This document shows, piece after piece, positions 47,314 through 57,375 of a DNA stretch of 64,000 bases (within the stretch, counting starts at the first letter, position 1; each line of letters starts with the position of its first letter). Location of the stretch: assembly GCF_026339875.1 (NCBI RefSeq), contig NZ_JAPEPZ010000001.1, positions 7,874,001-7,938,000 on the forward strand, given 5' to 3'. Under the pieces are notes generated by a model. It did no database searches. It was not told the DNA's origin and saw only the letters and a program-made list of their open reading frames with translations. This stretch comes from Streptomyces sp. NBC_01571 (GTDB taxonomy: Bacteria > Actinomycetota > Actinomycetes > Streptomycetales > Streptomycetaceae). The translations under genes and the position numbers were made by a program.

Positions 47314-47874
47314 TCACACGCTCGTCCAGGCGTCGAGGAAGGCTTTCCGTCCAGCGGGATCGTCCGATCTGTGGTCTGCGTGCAGGACGCGCCAGGCGGT
47401 GAGCTCGAGATCTCGCAGCCACAGTTCTCCGATGACCTGTGTCTTGAGGTCGGGAAAGTGGTCGGACTCGGCGAGGGCTTGACCGATCACCTCCCCGGCT
47501 GCGACGCGCTGGGGAGGGGTCATCTGATCGACGGCCGACAGGATTTGTCGGGCCAGGGCGGTTCCTTCTCCTGTCAGGGAACGCAGCACCAGGGCCTTGA
47601 TGTTGGCGGGAAGCAGGTACGCGGTGCCCGAGGTCCTCCACAGCTCCGCCCAGAAGCGTTCTCCCGCCTTGGTAGGGGCAGGGAGTGCAGCCAGCAGCCC
47701 GAGGAGATGGCCGGTGGCCGCATAGCCGTCGGAGTGGGCGGCTGCGACGACTGCGATGCCGGCGACGCGCTCCACATCGAGATGGCCCGCTTCGAGATGC
47801 GGAGCCAGGCCCAATTGGTGTTCCACCTGGTGTGCGAGGGGGGCGGATACGTGGGGGCGGACCTCAGGAAGCAT
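47314..47874 (-). CDS. hypothetical protein, helical
   Basis: The 186-aa protein starts at an ATG with AAGGATC upstream. It is Ala/Leu-rich and helical (VERVAGIAVVAAAHSDGYAATGHLLGLLAALP, GERFWAELWRTSGTAYLLP, GTALARQILSAVDQM, DLKTQVIGELWLRDLELTAWRVLHAD). No domain is recognised. It stands alone between a winged-helix gene and a hemolysin III gene pointing away from it. Confidence 0.65.
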   Translation of the reverse strand: MLPEVRPHVSAPLAHQVEHQLGLAPHLEAGHLDVERVAGIAVVAAAHSDGYAATGHLLGLLAALPAPTKAGERFWAELWRTSGTAYLLPANIKALVLRSLTGEGTALARQILSAVDQMTPPQRVAAGEVIGQALAESDHFPDLKTQVIGELWLRDLELTAWRVLHADHRSDDPAGRKAFLDAWTSV

Positions 47875-48091
47875 CGGCGATCCTTGCGCGTAGGCGGGCC
47901 CAATGCCCGTTCGGAAGTCCTGATCGTTCCCATGAGCAGCCGGTCTACTCGGCTTCGGCGGGCCCAATTGACGCCAGGATCAACGAGGTCGGAGTTCAAA
48001 CGGTTGCGGAGCACACACCGACGACGTGGGCGTGGTGGTCGCGACCGGACTCCTGGAGTGCCGTCCGGGCGTCGTCTTCTAGCATGGCCCC

Positions 48092-48922
48092 GTGATCACC
48101 GGTGACGCCCAGGAGTCCGAGGGAGGACGAGAAGCTGTGTCCCGCGACGCCGCAGAAACCGAATACAGTCACGCCGCCTCAAGGGGTGGAGCGGGTCGTG
48201 AAGACGGGTCGCCCGCCGGATCACAAGCCGACGAAGCAGAAGAGGAAGCGCACCCGGTTGCCGCTCTGGTGGAGCGGGCGGCCGGCCTGGCCGAACCGAT
48301 CAAGCCGAGGCTGCGTGGCTGGCTCCATGCCGGAATGGTTCCCGCCGCACTGATCGCGGGAATCGTGCTCATCTGCCTGGCTCGCACCCCGCAGGCGGCT
48401 CTGGCCTGCGCCGTGTACTCGGTCACCGCCTGGCTGCTGTTCGCGACAAGCGCCATCTACCACCGCGGAACCTGGGGGCCGCTCGGCGAGGCTCTCCTGC
48501 GACGTCTCGACCACGCCAACATCTTCCTCATCATCGCCGGCACCTGCACGCCCCTGGCCGTGCTCCTTCTCTCGCCGGACCAGCGGTCCGTGCTGCTGTG
48601 GGTCGTGTGGGCGGGCGCATTGGCCGGCATCGTGTTCCGGGTCCTGTGGGTCGGAGCGCCGCGCTGGTTGTACACCCCGTGCTACCTGGCACTGGGGTGG
48701 GCGCCAGTGCGCTACCTGCCCGACTTCCTGCACACCGGCGGAGCAGCCGTACTCACCCTGATCGTGGCCGGCGGTCTCCTCTACAGCGCGGGCGCGGTCG
48801 TCTACGCCCTTCAGCGACCCGACCCCTCACCCCGCTGGTTCGGCTTCCACGAGGTGTTCCACGCCCTGACCGTGGCAGCCTTCACCGCGCACTACATCGC
48901 CATTTCCCTGGCCACCTACTGA
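48092..48922 (+). CDS. hemolysin III / PAQR-family membrane protein (TrhA)
   Basis: The 276-aa protein has a ~70-aa charged N-terminal extension and then seven TM segments with PAQR motifs: LFATSAIYHRGTWGP (Ser/His), RRLDHANIFLIIAGTCTPL (Asp-His), and FGFHEVFHALTVAAFTAHY (HxxxH), the putative zinc site. TrhA proteins act in membrane-energy homeostasis. TAGCAT ends 6 nt before the GTG at 48092, so the mRNA may be leaderless; a GTG at 48137 behind GGGAGGACGAG would remove 15 residues. Confidence 0.88.
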   Translation: MITGDAQESEGGREAVSRDAAETEYSHAASRGGAGREDGSPAGSQADEAEEEAHPVAALVERAAGLAEPIKPRLRGWLHAGMVPAALIAGIVLICLARTPQAALACAVYSVTAWLLFATSAIYHRGTWGPLGEALLRRLDHANIFLIIAGTCTPLAVLLLSPDQRSVLLWVVWAGALAGIVFRVLWVGAPRWLYTPCYLALGWAPVRYLPDFLHTGGAAVLTLIVAGGLLYSAGAVVYALQRPDPSPRWFGFHEVFHALTVAAFTAHYIAISLATY

Positions 48923-49147
48923 CCCCGCGACAGGTGGTCCGGCCCGCGCGGCTCACCGCCCGCGCTGCCGCGCTGGACCGCGACGGGCCGGACGGTCGCA
49001 AAGGCGCCGCACCACGCGCGGATCGTCCGCCGTCGGGGCCGCAAGTTGGCTGCTCTCCAGGGTGTGACCCTCCGAAGGAAGGTAAGGAGGAAGGAGCGAG
49101 AGAGCGACGACAGCGGTCTTCAGCTGACCTGCGACAGAGGGGGCCCC

Positions 49148-49504
49148 GTGTTCGAGGCGCAAGACATCAGGGAATGGCGAGGCCACGACGTGGTCGACCA
49201 CGAGCGGCACAAGATCGGCGTCCTGGAGGCGATCTACGTCGACACGGCCACGGACCAGCCCGCGTTCGCGACGGTCACGGTCGGCCTGCCGACCCGGCAC
49301 CGGCTGGTGTTCGTCCCCCTGGGCGACGCGACGGTCGGTCCCGGTTATGTGAAGATCGCCTACGACAAGAAACAGGTCAAGGAAGCGCCCTCGATCGGCA
49401 CGGACGGCGAACTGCTCGCGGAGGAAGAGAAGTCGGTCTTCGCGCACTACGAGCTCGCCTACCGAACGGGTGCGGGCGGCGAACGTCGCCTCGCCCGCCG
49501 CTGA
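49148..49504 (+). CDS. PRC-barrel domain protein, second copy
   Basis: The 118-aa protein begins MFEAQDIREWRGHDVVDHERHKIGVLEAIYVDTATDQPAFATVTVG, a PRC barrel with HRLVFVPLGDATVGPGYVKIAYDKKQVKEAP and a charged tail (ELLAEEEKSVFAHYELAY). GTG after AGAGGGGGCCCC. Differs in the strand pattern from the protein at 36660. It is followed 37 bp on by a hydrophobic small protein, mirroring the PRC + hydrophobic protein pairing at 36.7-37.5 kb. Confidence 0.85.
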   Translation: MFEAQDIREWRGHDVVDHERHKIGVLEAIYVDTATDQPAFATVTVGLPTRHRLVFVPLGDATVGPGYVKIAYDKKQVKEAPSIGTDGELLAEEEKSVFAHYELAYRTGAGGERRLARR

Positions 49505-49541
49505 TGCCCCGACCGACGTCTCCCACCCTGAGGTGACACCA

Positions 49542-49709
49542 ATGGCTCTCTTCCTCCTGCTGGCCATCGTGGCCATCGTGCTCGGCATCATCGGTGTGGT
49601 GGCGAAGGGCCTGTTCTACCTGTTGGTCATCGGCGTGGTGGTTCTGGTCGCCGACTTCGTCCTCCTCGGCCTGCGCCTGGGCCGCCGCCGCAGGCACCTT
49701 CCCAGGTGA
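49542..49709 (+). CDS. 55-aa hydrophobic protein
   Basis: The 55-residue protein is almost entirely two TM helices (LFLLLAIVAIVLGIIGVVA and LFYLLVIGVVVLVADFVLLGL) with a basic tail (RLGRRRRHLPR). The ATG has TGAGGTGA upstream. Likely co-transcribed with the PRC-barrel gene. Confidence 0.78.
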   Translation: MALFLLLAIVAIVLGIIGVVAKGLFYLLVIGVVVLVADFVLLGLRLGRRRRHLPR

Positions 49710-49984
49710 CGCGGTCAGCCGGGGAAGCGCCCCCGGGCCGCCCGCCCGGGAACCGGACGTAGCGCGGTGCCGAGACGTCGTCGAGTCATCGCCCAGGAGT
49801 GTTCCGCCCCGTCCGCGACGGGACGGAGGCAGGGGAGGGCAGGATCGCGCAACGTACGCGGTCATCTTCTCGTAGTAGTCGAGATACACGCCCGTCTCGA
49901 CCGGCTTGCTGGAGAACGTGAACGTCGTCCGCACCCCGGCCAGGACTCAGAGGGCATCGACTACGCGCGAGGCGTCATCCACGG

Positions 49985-50387
49985 CCGCCGTCACATCCAA
50001 GCGATCCATGGAAGGTTGTACTTCACCCTGCCGACGGGGAAGAACACCTGGAACACCTACACCTGGAAGCCCGCGCCGGCCGGGGCCGGCGTCATCCCGC
50101 CGCGCGCCGAGGGATCGAAACCCTGGCAGTGGGCGGCGGCCCCGAAGGACGGCTTCCACGTGCTGCGGCACACCTATGCCTCGGTCATGCTGGAGGCCGG
50201 AGAGTCCGTCGTGACCTTGGCGCGGTGGCTCGGGCACTCCTCGCCCGCGATCACCCTCGGTTACTATGCTCACTTCATGCCGGAGGCCGGAAGCAAGGGG
50301 CGCGCCGTGATCGACGGACTGCTCGGGGAGCGGGGAGATCGGCCAGCCGAAACTCCCCGGATTCTCCCCAGGCCCGTTGACGGGTGA
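49985..50387 (+). pseudogene. scar C: tyrosine recombinase C-terminal remnant
   Basis: The frame gives RLYFTLPTGKNTWNTYTWKP, GFHVLRHTYASVMLEAGESVV, ARWLGHSSPAITLGYYAHF and KGRAVIDGLLGE: the H-x-x-R box, the following His and the Tyr nucleophile of a phage-type integrase of actinobacterial integrative elements. The SAM-like N-terminal domain and the first catalytic Arg are missing, and no start or ribosome binding site is present. Directly right is the HipA-like gene. Degraded partners of this junction occur at 26.0-26.4 kb and 13.3 kb. Confidence 0.75.
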
Positions 50388-50457
50388 TCCCTACTGCCGA
50401 CACCCCTCCACAATTGATCGTGGATTGCAAGCTGGATGAGACGGGTGGCCTGGGAAA

Positions 50458-51372
50458 ATGCTGAAAGAGGTCGCCGTGACCCGCTATATCGCGCCCCTGC
50501 GCGAGGGTGGTTCGCTGCCGGGACTCGTCGAGGCCGACGACCTGGGCACGTACGTCGTGAAGTTCACGGGCTCCGCGCAGGGCCGCAAGGCGCTGGTCGC
50601 CGAGGTGATCGTCGGTGAGCTCGCGCGCGCCCTCGGGCTCCGCTTCCCCGAGCTGGTCCTCGTGCACTTCGACCCCGCGGTCGCCGAGCACGAGCCCCAC
50701 CAGGAGGTCCAGGACCTGCTGCGCGCCAGCGCCGGCGTGAACCTCGGGATGGACTATCTGCCGGGCGCGCGGGACTTCACCCCGGAGGTGGCCAGGACCT
50801 TCGCCGTCGACCCGCTGGAGGCGGGCGGGGTGATCTGGCTGGACGCCCTGACGGTCAACGTCGACCGCACGGTGCACAGCTCGAACCTGATGATCTGGCC
50901 CACCTTCGGTATCGCGCCGCCGCGGCTGTGGCTGATCGACCACGGCGCCGCCCTCGTCTTCCACCACCGCTGGGACGCCTCCGCGCCGGAGAAGGCCTAC
51001 GACTTCCGGCACCACGCGCTCGGCGGCTGCGCCCCGGACACCCGGGCGGCGGACGCCGAGTTCGCGCCCAGGGTGACGGAGGCGCTGCTGCGGGAGGTCA
51101 CGGCCCAGGTGCCGGACGCCTGGCTCGCGGACGAGCCCGGTTTCGCGACCCCCGACGAGGCCCGGGACGCGTACGTCGGCTACCTCCTCGCCCGGGTGAA
51201 GGCGTCGGCGGCCTGGCTGCCCACGGACTTCCCGAGCCGCGAGCAGCTCGCCGCCGAGGACGCGGACCGGGCGGCGCGAACCGAGCGGGGACGTCCGAAC
51301 TGGCTCAAGCGGGTGCCGGACCTGCACGGCAGACCGGCGGCGGAACAGGATTGGTCGGTGCACCTCGAATGA
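50458..51372 (+). CDS. HipA-like kinase-fold protein
   Basis: The 304-aa protein begins MLKEVAVTRYIAPLREGGSLPGLVEADDLGTYVVKFTG, with the P-loop-like glycine region and Lys of the HipA fold, LVAEVIVGELARALGL, GVIWLDALTVNVDRTVHSSNLMIW (catalytic-loop-like D...N), LIDHGAALVFHHRW (DHG). No HipB partner gene is present; many actinobacterial HipA-like proteins are solitary. The ATG is used because the MLREV start is conserved in scar B; a GTG at 50476 with AGAGGT upstream is possible. It is coupled to the SelT/W gene. Confidence 0.85.
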   Translation: MLKEVAVTRYIAPLREGGSLPGLVEADDLGTYVVKFTGSAQGRKALVAEVIVGELARALGLRFPELVLVHFDPAVAEHEPHQEVQDLLRASAGVNLGMDYLPGARDFTPEVARTFAVDPLEAGGVIWLDALTVNVDRTVHSSNLMIWPTFGIAPPRLWLIDHGAALVFHHRWDASAPEKAYDFRHHALGGCAPDTRAADAEFAPRVTEALLREVTAQVPDAWLADEPGFATPDEARDAYVGYLLARVKASAAWLPTDFPSREQLAAEDADRAARTERGRPNWLKRVPDLHGRPAAEQDWSVHLE

Positions 51373-51659
51373 CCACGACGCCCTCGGCGAGCGCTCACCG
51401 CGTGCAGATCGAGTACTGCACCCAGTGCCGCTGGCTTCCGCGCGCGGCCTGGCTGGCGCAGGAGCTGCTGACCACGTTCGAGACCGAACTCGGTGAGCTG
51501 TCCCTCAAGCCCGGCACGGGCGGCGTCTTCGTGGTCCGGGTCGACGACGAGGTCGTCTGGGACCGCCGTGAGCAGGGCTTCCCGGAGCCCACGGCGGTCA
51601 AGAGGCTCGTACGCGACCGAGTGGCCCCGGGCAGGTCCCTGGGCCACTCGGAGAGATGA
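51369..51659 (+). CDS. SelT/SelW/SelH-family thioredoxin-like protein
   Basis: The 96-aa protein has IEYCTQCRWLPRAAWLAQELL, a CxxC redox motif at the place where selenoproteins have CxxU, then GELSLKPGTGGVFVVRVDDEVVWDR and GFPEPTAVKRLVRD. It is the Cys form of Rdx-type proteins, likely an oxidoreductase. The start overlaps the HipA-like stop (ATGA), so translation is coupled. Confidence 0.9.
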   Translation: MTTTPSASAHRVQIEYCTQCRWLPRAAWLAQELLTTFETELGELSLKPGTGGVFVVRVDDEVVWDRREQGFPEPTAVKRLVRDRVAPGRSLGHSER

Positions 51660-51671
51660 CGTCTCGACGGC

Positions 51672-53297
<1,626 letters not shown>

Positions 53298-53403
53298 GAG
53301 CTGTCACTTCCTTCAGCGAGCGTGGCACCGGGTGCCAGACGACCCGGGCAGGGCAGTGAGCGCCTGGAGAGCAGCACGGCGCTTCTGAACAGTGGATAGT
53401 AGT

Positions 53404-53418
53404 TTCCTCATGGTGGAA
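53404..53418. promoter_or_regulatory. putative AllR operator upstream of aceB
   Basis: TTCCTCATGGTGGAA has TTCC and GGAA arms 7 bp apart, the same form as the site at 57377-57391. It lies 107 bp before the aceB start. AllR of S. coelicolor is known to bind 15-nt sites of this type at aceB and allB. Confidence 0.6.
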
Positions 53419-53484
53419 GTTCAATGATTTGTTGATATCGAGATTCTCCGGGTCGAGGCACTATGGCGCTCAGTGCCACGCCGC

Positions 53485-54084
53485 TCACTCAAGGTGTCCC
53501 AGATCGTCCTCCGTGTCGATGTCGTACGGTCGCGCCACGTCCCCGCACTCGACGAGTGTGATCGCCGCGTCCCGCTCCCCGAGGTAGGCACGTGCCCCGC
53601 GGTCGCCGGTCGCACTCGCCGCGACGCCCGCCCAGTGGGCGGCGCCGAAGAGGACGGGATGGCCGCGCGTGCCGTCGTACGCGGCCGAGACCAGGGAGGT
53701 CTCGTCCCGGTACGCGGCGAGCACCCGGGCGACCGCCCGGGGCCCGATGCCGGGCTGGTCGACCAGCGAGACCAGCGCCGCCCGCGCGCCCGTGCCGGCG
53801 AGCGAGCCGAGCCCGGCCCGCAGCGACGAGCCCATACCGCGCTCCCACTCCGGGTTGTCGACGAGCACGCAGCCGTCGAGGCGTGCGCGCTCCCGTACGA
53901 CGGCGGCGTCCGCCCCCAGCACCACGTGGACGCGTGTGCATCCGGCCGCTCGCAGCACTCCCGCCGCGAACTCCACGAGGGGTCGCCCCCGGTGTTCGAG
54001 CAGTGCCTTGGGCCGCCCGCCGAGCCGTCGTCCCCCGCCCGCCGCGAGGAGCAGCCCGGCGACCTGGTCTTCCCTGTGCGTCAT
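53485..54084 (-). CDS. nucleotidyltransferase (MocA-like)
   Basis: The 199-aa protein has the Rossmann-like start GLLLAAGGGRRLGGRPKALLEHRGRPLVEF (NTP binding), VVLGADAAVVRERA, WERGMGSSLRAGLGSL, LVSLVDQPGIGP and GHPVLFGAAHW. This is the pattern of molybdenum-cofactor cytidylyl-/guanylyltransferases (MocA/MobA). The ATG is very close to AGGAGGT. It may modify a molybdenum cofactor for xanthine dehydrogenase, which would fit purine catabolism; this is inference from context. Confidence 0.85.
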   Translation of the reverse strand: MTHREDQVAGLLLAAGGGRRLGGRPKALLEHRGRPLVEFAAGVLRAAGCTRVHVVLGADAAVVRERARLDGCVLVDNPEWERGMGSSLRAGLGSLAGTGARAALVSLVDQPGIGPRAVARVLAAYRDETSLVSAAYDGTRGHPVLFGAAHWAGVAASATGDRGARAYLGERDAAITLVECGDVARPYDIDTEDDLGHLE

Positions 54085-54281
54085 ACCTCCTGCATACCTG
54101 ACCGCGCGTCGACCGCACGGTTTCGGGAGGCTGAATTTCGGTCCGTGCTGTGGCGCCCACCTCACCGGGTGGCGTTTACTGGCCCGCGTCCCTCGGTGCC
54201 CGACCGACGCCCTGGGGCGCAGGACATGCGGGCGCGCGGCCGAGACGACCGCGCGCCGGGGTGGCGAGTGGGGAGAGAGCT

Positions 54282-54596
54282 GTGTTGCGGAGCTTGGGGC
54301 AGAGGTCAGTGACCGGCAGCGACGAGGACCCGAGAGTGGCGGAACTGCGGACCGCCGTCTCCCGGCTGCGCCGTGAACTCGCGGTGCACCCGGTGGAGTT
54401 CCCCGACCGGGGCATCGCCGAGGACGAACTCGCGGCGCTCGCCGCGATGGCCCTCAGCGGCGCCCCCGAGATCCCGCGACTGCGTCGCTCCCTGCTGCTG
54501 ATCGCGGGCGCGATCGGCTCGGTCAGCGCGCTGGCGACGGGCCTCGCGGAGGTGCGCAGCGCGGTGGAGCTGTTCGGACGGCCGCCCCTGCGGTAG
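54282..54596 (+). CDS. DUF5955 family protein
   Basis: The 104-aa protein begins near MLRSLGQRSVTGSDEDPRVAELRTAVSRLRRELA and contains RGIAEDELAALAAMALSGAPEIPRLRRSLLLIAGAIGSVSALATGL. The GTG at 54282 with GGGGAGAGAG is chosen over GTG 54309 (AGAGGTCA). The family is actinobacterial and of unknown function. Confidence 0.75.
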   Translation: MLRSLGQRSVTGSDEDPRVAELRTAVSRLRRELAVHPVEFPDRGIAEDELAALAAMALSGAPEIPRLRRSLLLIAGAIGSVSALATGLAEVRSAVELFGRPPLR

Positions 54597-54611
54597 CCCG
54601 ACCCCGCGCGG

Positions 54612-56087
54612 TCAGGCGACCCAGCGCGGGCGTCCGGTGTCCGCGCCGGCCGCGTCGAGACCGCCGTCCAGGGCGGCGGCGACCCGGCCTACGGCCTCCT
54701 CGAGCACCTCCGGCGCCAGAGTGTAGGGGAAGCGCAGCCGGGACTCATGGGTGCCCGGGTCCGCGCCGAAGCGGGCGCCACCCTCGATGCGTACGCCCTT
54801 GGCGAGGGCCGCACGGGCCAGCGGCGAGGCGATCGGACGCCCCAGGTCGACCCACAGGGACAGCCCGCCCGGCGGCAACTTCCAGCGCCAGTCGGGTAGA
54901 TGACGGCCCAACGACGCGGCGAGCGCGTCCCGCTGGGCCCGCAGCCGCGGCAGCCGCTCGGCCAGCACCTGGTCCGTGCGTGCCAGCAGACCGAGGGCGA
55001 CCAACTGGTTCAGGACCGAACCGCCCATGTCCACCGGCACCCGCGCGGTCGCCAGTTCCGTGATCAGCCGCGACCCCGCGCGCACCCAGCCGAGCCGCAG
55101 CCCGCCCCAGTGCGTCTTGCTCAACGACCCCACGGTCACGATCTGTTCGCCCGTCCCGCGCGGGGCGAGCGAGGCGAACGGCACGGCTGAGGGCACCTCC
55201 AGCGCGATGTCCGTCATCGTCTCGTCGACCACCAGCCAGGTACCCGTCGCGCGCACCGACTCCAGTACGGCCAGGCGCTGTTCGGGCGGCATCAGACGGC
55301 CCGTCGGATTGTGGAAGTCGGGGATCAGATACGCGAGCCGGGGTGCCGCCTGCCGCAGCGCGCAGTCGATCAGCCCCGGGTCCCAGCCGTCCTCCGTGAC
55401 GGGAACGGGGGTGGTGCGCAGTCCCGCGCGCCGCATCGTGTCGAGCGCGTTCGGATACGAGGGGTTCTCGACCAGGATCCGGTCACCGGGCCGCCCGAGC
55501 AGTCCCAGCGTCAGCGAGAGGGCCTGCTGCGCCCCGTTCGTGATGAGGATCTGGTCCGGCAGGGTCGGCAGGCCGCGCCGGGTGAACCGCTCCGCGACGG
55601 CGGCCCTCAACTCCGTTATCCCGTAGGGGTGGTAACCGGGGGTCGAGGCCCGCACGGCCAGTAGTCCGGCTGCCTCCGTGAAAGCCTCCGCGAGCTGCGT
55701 CCCGGGCGCGCCGGGCGCCGCGATGGCCAGGTCGATCACCCCGTCGTCGGCCGGGAAGGAAGCCACATTGGCCGGGCGGTGGCCGTCGGGCAGCTCCGTC
55801 CACGTCCCCGCCCCCCGCCTGCTGCGCGCGAACCCGTCCTCCCGCAACAGGTCGTACGCCGCCGTCACCGTGGCACGGCTGATCCCGAGTGTGGCGGCCA
55901 GTTCGCGCTCCGCGGGCAGCCGCACGTGCAACGGGATGCGGCCGTGCAGGAGCAGTGTGCGGACCCCGTCGGCGAGGGCGCGGTATCCGAGGCGGCCGTC
56001 GGTGCGGGGCGCGGCGGACAGCAGCCCGGCGAGCCGGCGGCTTCCCAGCGTCCTGTCCATTCCGTGGACGATCGGTCCGTTCGCCAT
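54612..56087 (-). CDS. MocR-family regulator (GntR + aminotransferase)
   Basis: The 491-aa protein has a GntR winged helix (about 30-100: LGYRALADGVRTLLLHGRIPLHVRLPAERELAATLGISRATVTAAYDLLREDGF) and a class I aminotransferase-fold domain with PGYHPYGITELRAAV, ITNGAQQALSL, DFHNPTGRLM, VVDETMTDI and the PLP Lys in VGSLSKTHWGGLRLGW. It resembles YczR. MocR proteins sense PLP-linked amines. The ATG follows GAGGGAG, and a 24-bp palindrome lies 15 bp upstream. The usual YczE-type membrane partner is not adjacent. Confidence 0.92.
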   Translation of the reverse strand: MANGPIVHGMDRTLGSRRLAGLLSAAPRTDGRLGYRALADGVRTLLLHGRIPLHVRLPAERELAATLGISRATVTAAYDLLREDGFARSRRGAGTWTELPDGHRPANVASFPADDGVIDLAIAAPGAPGTQLAEAFTEAAGLLAVRASTPGYHPYGITELRAAVAERFTRRGLPTLPDQILITNGAQQALSLTLGLLGRPGDRILVENPSYPNALDTMRRAGLRTTPVPVTEDGWDPGLIDCALRQAAPRLAYLIPDFHNPTGRLMPPEQRLAVLESVRATGTWLVVDETMTDIALEVPSAVPFASLAPRGTGEQIVTVGSLSKTHWGGLRLGWVRAGSRLITELATARVPVDMGGSVLNQLVALGLLARTDQVLAERLPRLRAQRDALAASLGRHLPDWRWKLPPGGLSLWVDLGRPIASPLARAALAKGVRIEGGARFGADPGTHESRLRFPYTLAPEVLEEAVGRVAAALDGGLDAAGADTGRPRWVA

Positions 56088-56101
56088 GCCAACTCCCTCG
56101 C

Positions 56102-56125
56102 ATTGGCCCTGTGGGGCAGGCCAAT
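56102..56125. promoter_or_regulatory. 24-bp palindrome ATTGGCC-N10-GGCCAAT (MocR site)
   Basis: Perfect 7-bp arms (56102-56108 and 56119-56125) lie just upstream of the MocR gene, with half-site centres 17 bp apart. It is a good operator for MocR autoregulation. Confidence 0.6.
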
Positions 56126-56203
56126 CAGCCTACAGACTTCGCAGACGCGGCGGGAGTCACGGGGAAGTGGCCCACGCATGGGTGCGGGAAGGGGAACGGA
56201 GCG

Positions 56204-56425
56204 ATGCCGATCGACACCGGAGACGTCTGCGGGAAGGGGAGCGGAGGCGATCGCCGCTCCACCGATCACCGCTTCACCGATCGCCAGGAGCGGGAGATGC
56301 AGCGCCGCGCGGAGGAGCGGATGCCGGGGGTGCCGCTGGGGGAGTGGATGCGCAGGCGGGCCGCCGGGCGCGGCGCCGGCCGTCGCGGGCTCGGGCTGCG
56401 GTGGCGCTACAGGGAAGGGGCCTGA
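56204..56425 (+). CDS. small basic hypothetical protein
   Basis: A 73-aa frame reads STDHRFTDRQEREMQRRAEERMPGVPLGEWMRRRAAG and ends GLRWRYREGA; the middle looks like a conserved helix. The ATG has a moderate site (GGAGCG). It converges on allR with a 34-bp gap. It could be spurious. Confidence 0.4.
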   Translation: MPIDTGDVCGKGSGGDRRSTDHRFTDRQEREMQRRAEERMPGVPLGEWMRRRAAGRGAGRRGLGLRWRYREGA

Positions 56426-56459
56426 GAGGGTCTGGGTCGTCACCGAGCGGCGGGTTCCG

Positions 56460-57275
56460 TCAGGCGTTCGGGCCCGAGCTCGCCAGGGCCTCCGACAGCT
56501 CCACGGCGACCTGCTGCAGCACCGGCACGATCTTCTCCGTGGCCGCCTCGGTGACACGGCCCGCGGGGCCGGAGATCGAGATGGCGGCCGCGGTGGGGGA
56601 GTCGGGGACGGAGACGGCGAGGCAGCGGACGCCGATCTCCTGCTCGTTGTCGTCGACCGCGTAGCCGAGCCGGCGCACCTCCTCCAGCGCGGTGAGGAAA
56701 CCGTCCGGCGTGGTGATCGTCTTCTCCGTCGCGGCGGGCATGCCGGTACGGGCGAGCAGCGCGCGCACCTCGTCCGCCGGGGTGTTCGCGAGCAGTGCCT
56801 TGCCCACGCCCGTGGAGTGCGGCAGTACCCGGCGGCCCACCTCGGTGAACATGCGCATCGAGTGCTTGGAGGGCACCTGCGCCACGTAGACGATCTCGTC
56901 CCCGTCGAGCAGCGCCATGTTCGCCGTCTCGCCGGTCTCCTCGACCAGACGGGCGAGGTAGGGGCGGGCCCAGGTGCCGAGCAGCCGGGACGCGGACTCG
57001 CCGAGCCGGATCAGCCGGGGGCCGAGCGCGTAACGGCGGTTCGGCTGCTGGCGTACGTAGCCACAGACCACCAGCGTGCGCATCAGCCGGTGGATGGTGG
57101 GCAGCGGCAGCCCGCTGCTGGCGGAGAGCTCGCTCAGACCGACCTCGCCCCCGGCGTCGGCCATGCGCTCGAGCAGATCGAAGGCGCGCTCGAGGGACTG
57201 GACACCGCCGCTCGGCGCGGGCGACTTGGCGGAGGCGTTTTGCGCTGGGGCGTCGCTGGCGCGGGACGTCGGCAC
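56460..57275 (-). CDS. allR: IclR-family regulator of allantoin catabolism
   Basis: The 271-aa protein has the IclR layout: winged helix (SLERAFDLLERMADAGGEVGLSELSASSGLPLPTIHRLMRTL), RRYALGPRLIRLG, then the ligand domain (ETANMALLDGDEIVYVAQVPSKHSMRMFTEVG, PHSTGVGKALLA, GYAVDDNEQEIGVRCLAVSV). It is divergent from allB, as in S. coelicolor allR. The GTG follows AAAGGAC. AllR represses allB, aceB and related genes, released by allantoate; the operator at 57376 sits in the shared region. Confidence 0.92.
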   Translation of the reverse strand: MPTSRASDAPAQNASAKSPAPSGGVQSLERAFDLLERMADAGGEVGLSELSASSGLPLPTIHRLMRTLVVCGYVRQQPNRRYALGPRLIRLGESASRLLGTWARPYLARLVEETGETANMALLDGDEIVYVAQVPSKHSMRMFTEVGRRVLPHSTGVGKALLANTPADEVRALLARTGMPAATEKTITTPDGFLTALEEVRRLGYAVDDNEQEIGVRCLAVSVPDSPTAAAISISGPAGRVTEAATEKIVPVLQQVAVELSEALASSGPNA

Positions 57276-57375
57276 GGCGCGGTCCTTTCGAGGCTGACAG
57301 GCAGTGATGCAGCCTACCCGGGTGTCGGTTGACTCCTCGGTGGCGCATGACTACGTTCTGCTTTGTGGAAGTCTA

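Noticed and set aside
50458..51372. HipAB toxin-antitoxin locus
   Set aside because: No HipB-like helix-turn-helix gene is upstream; the preceding sequence is a recombinase remnant.
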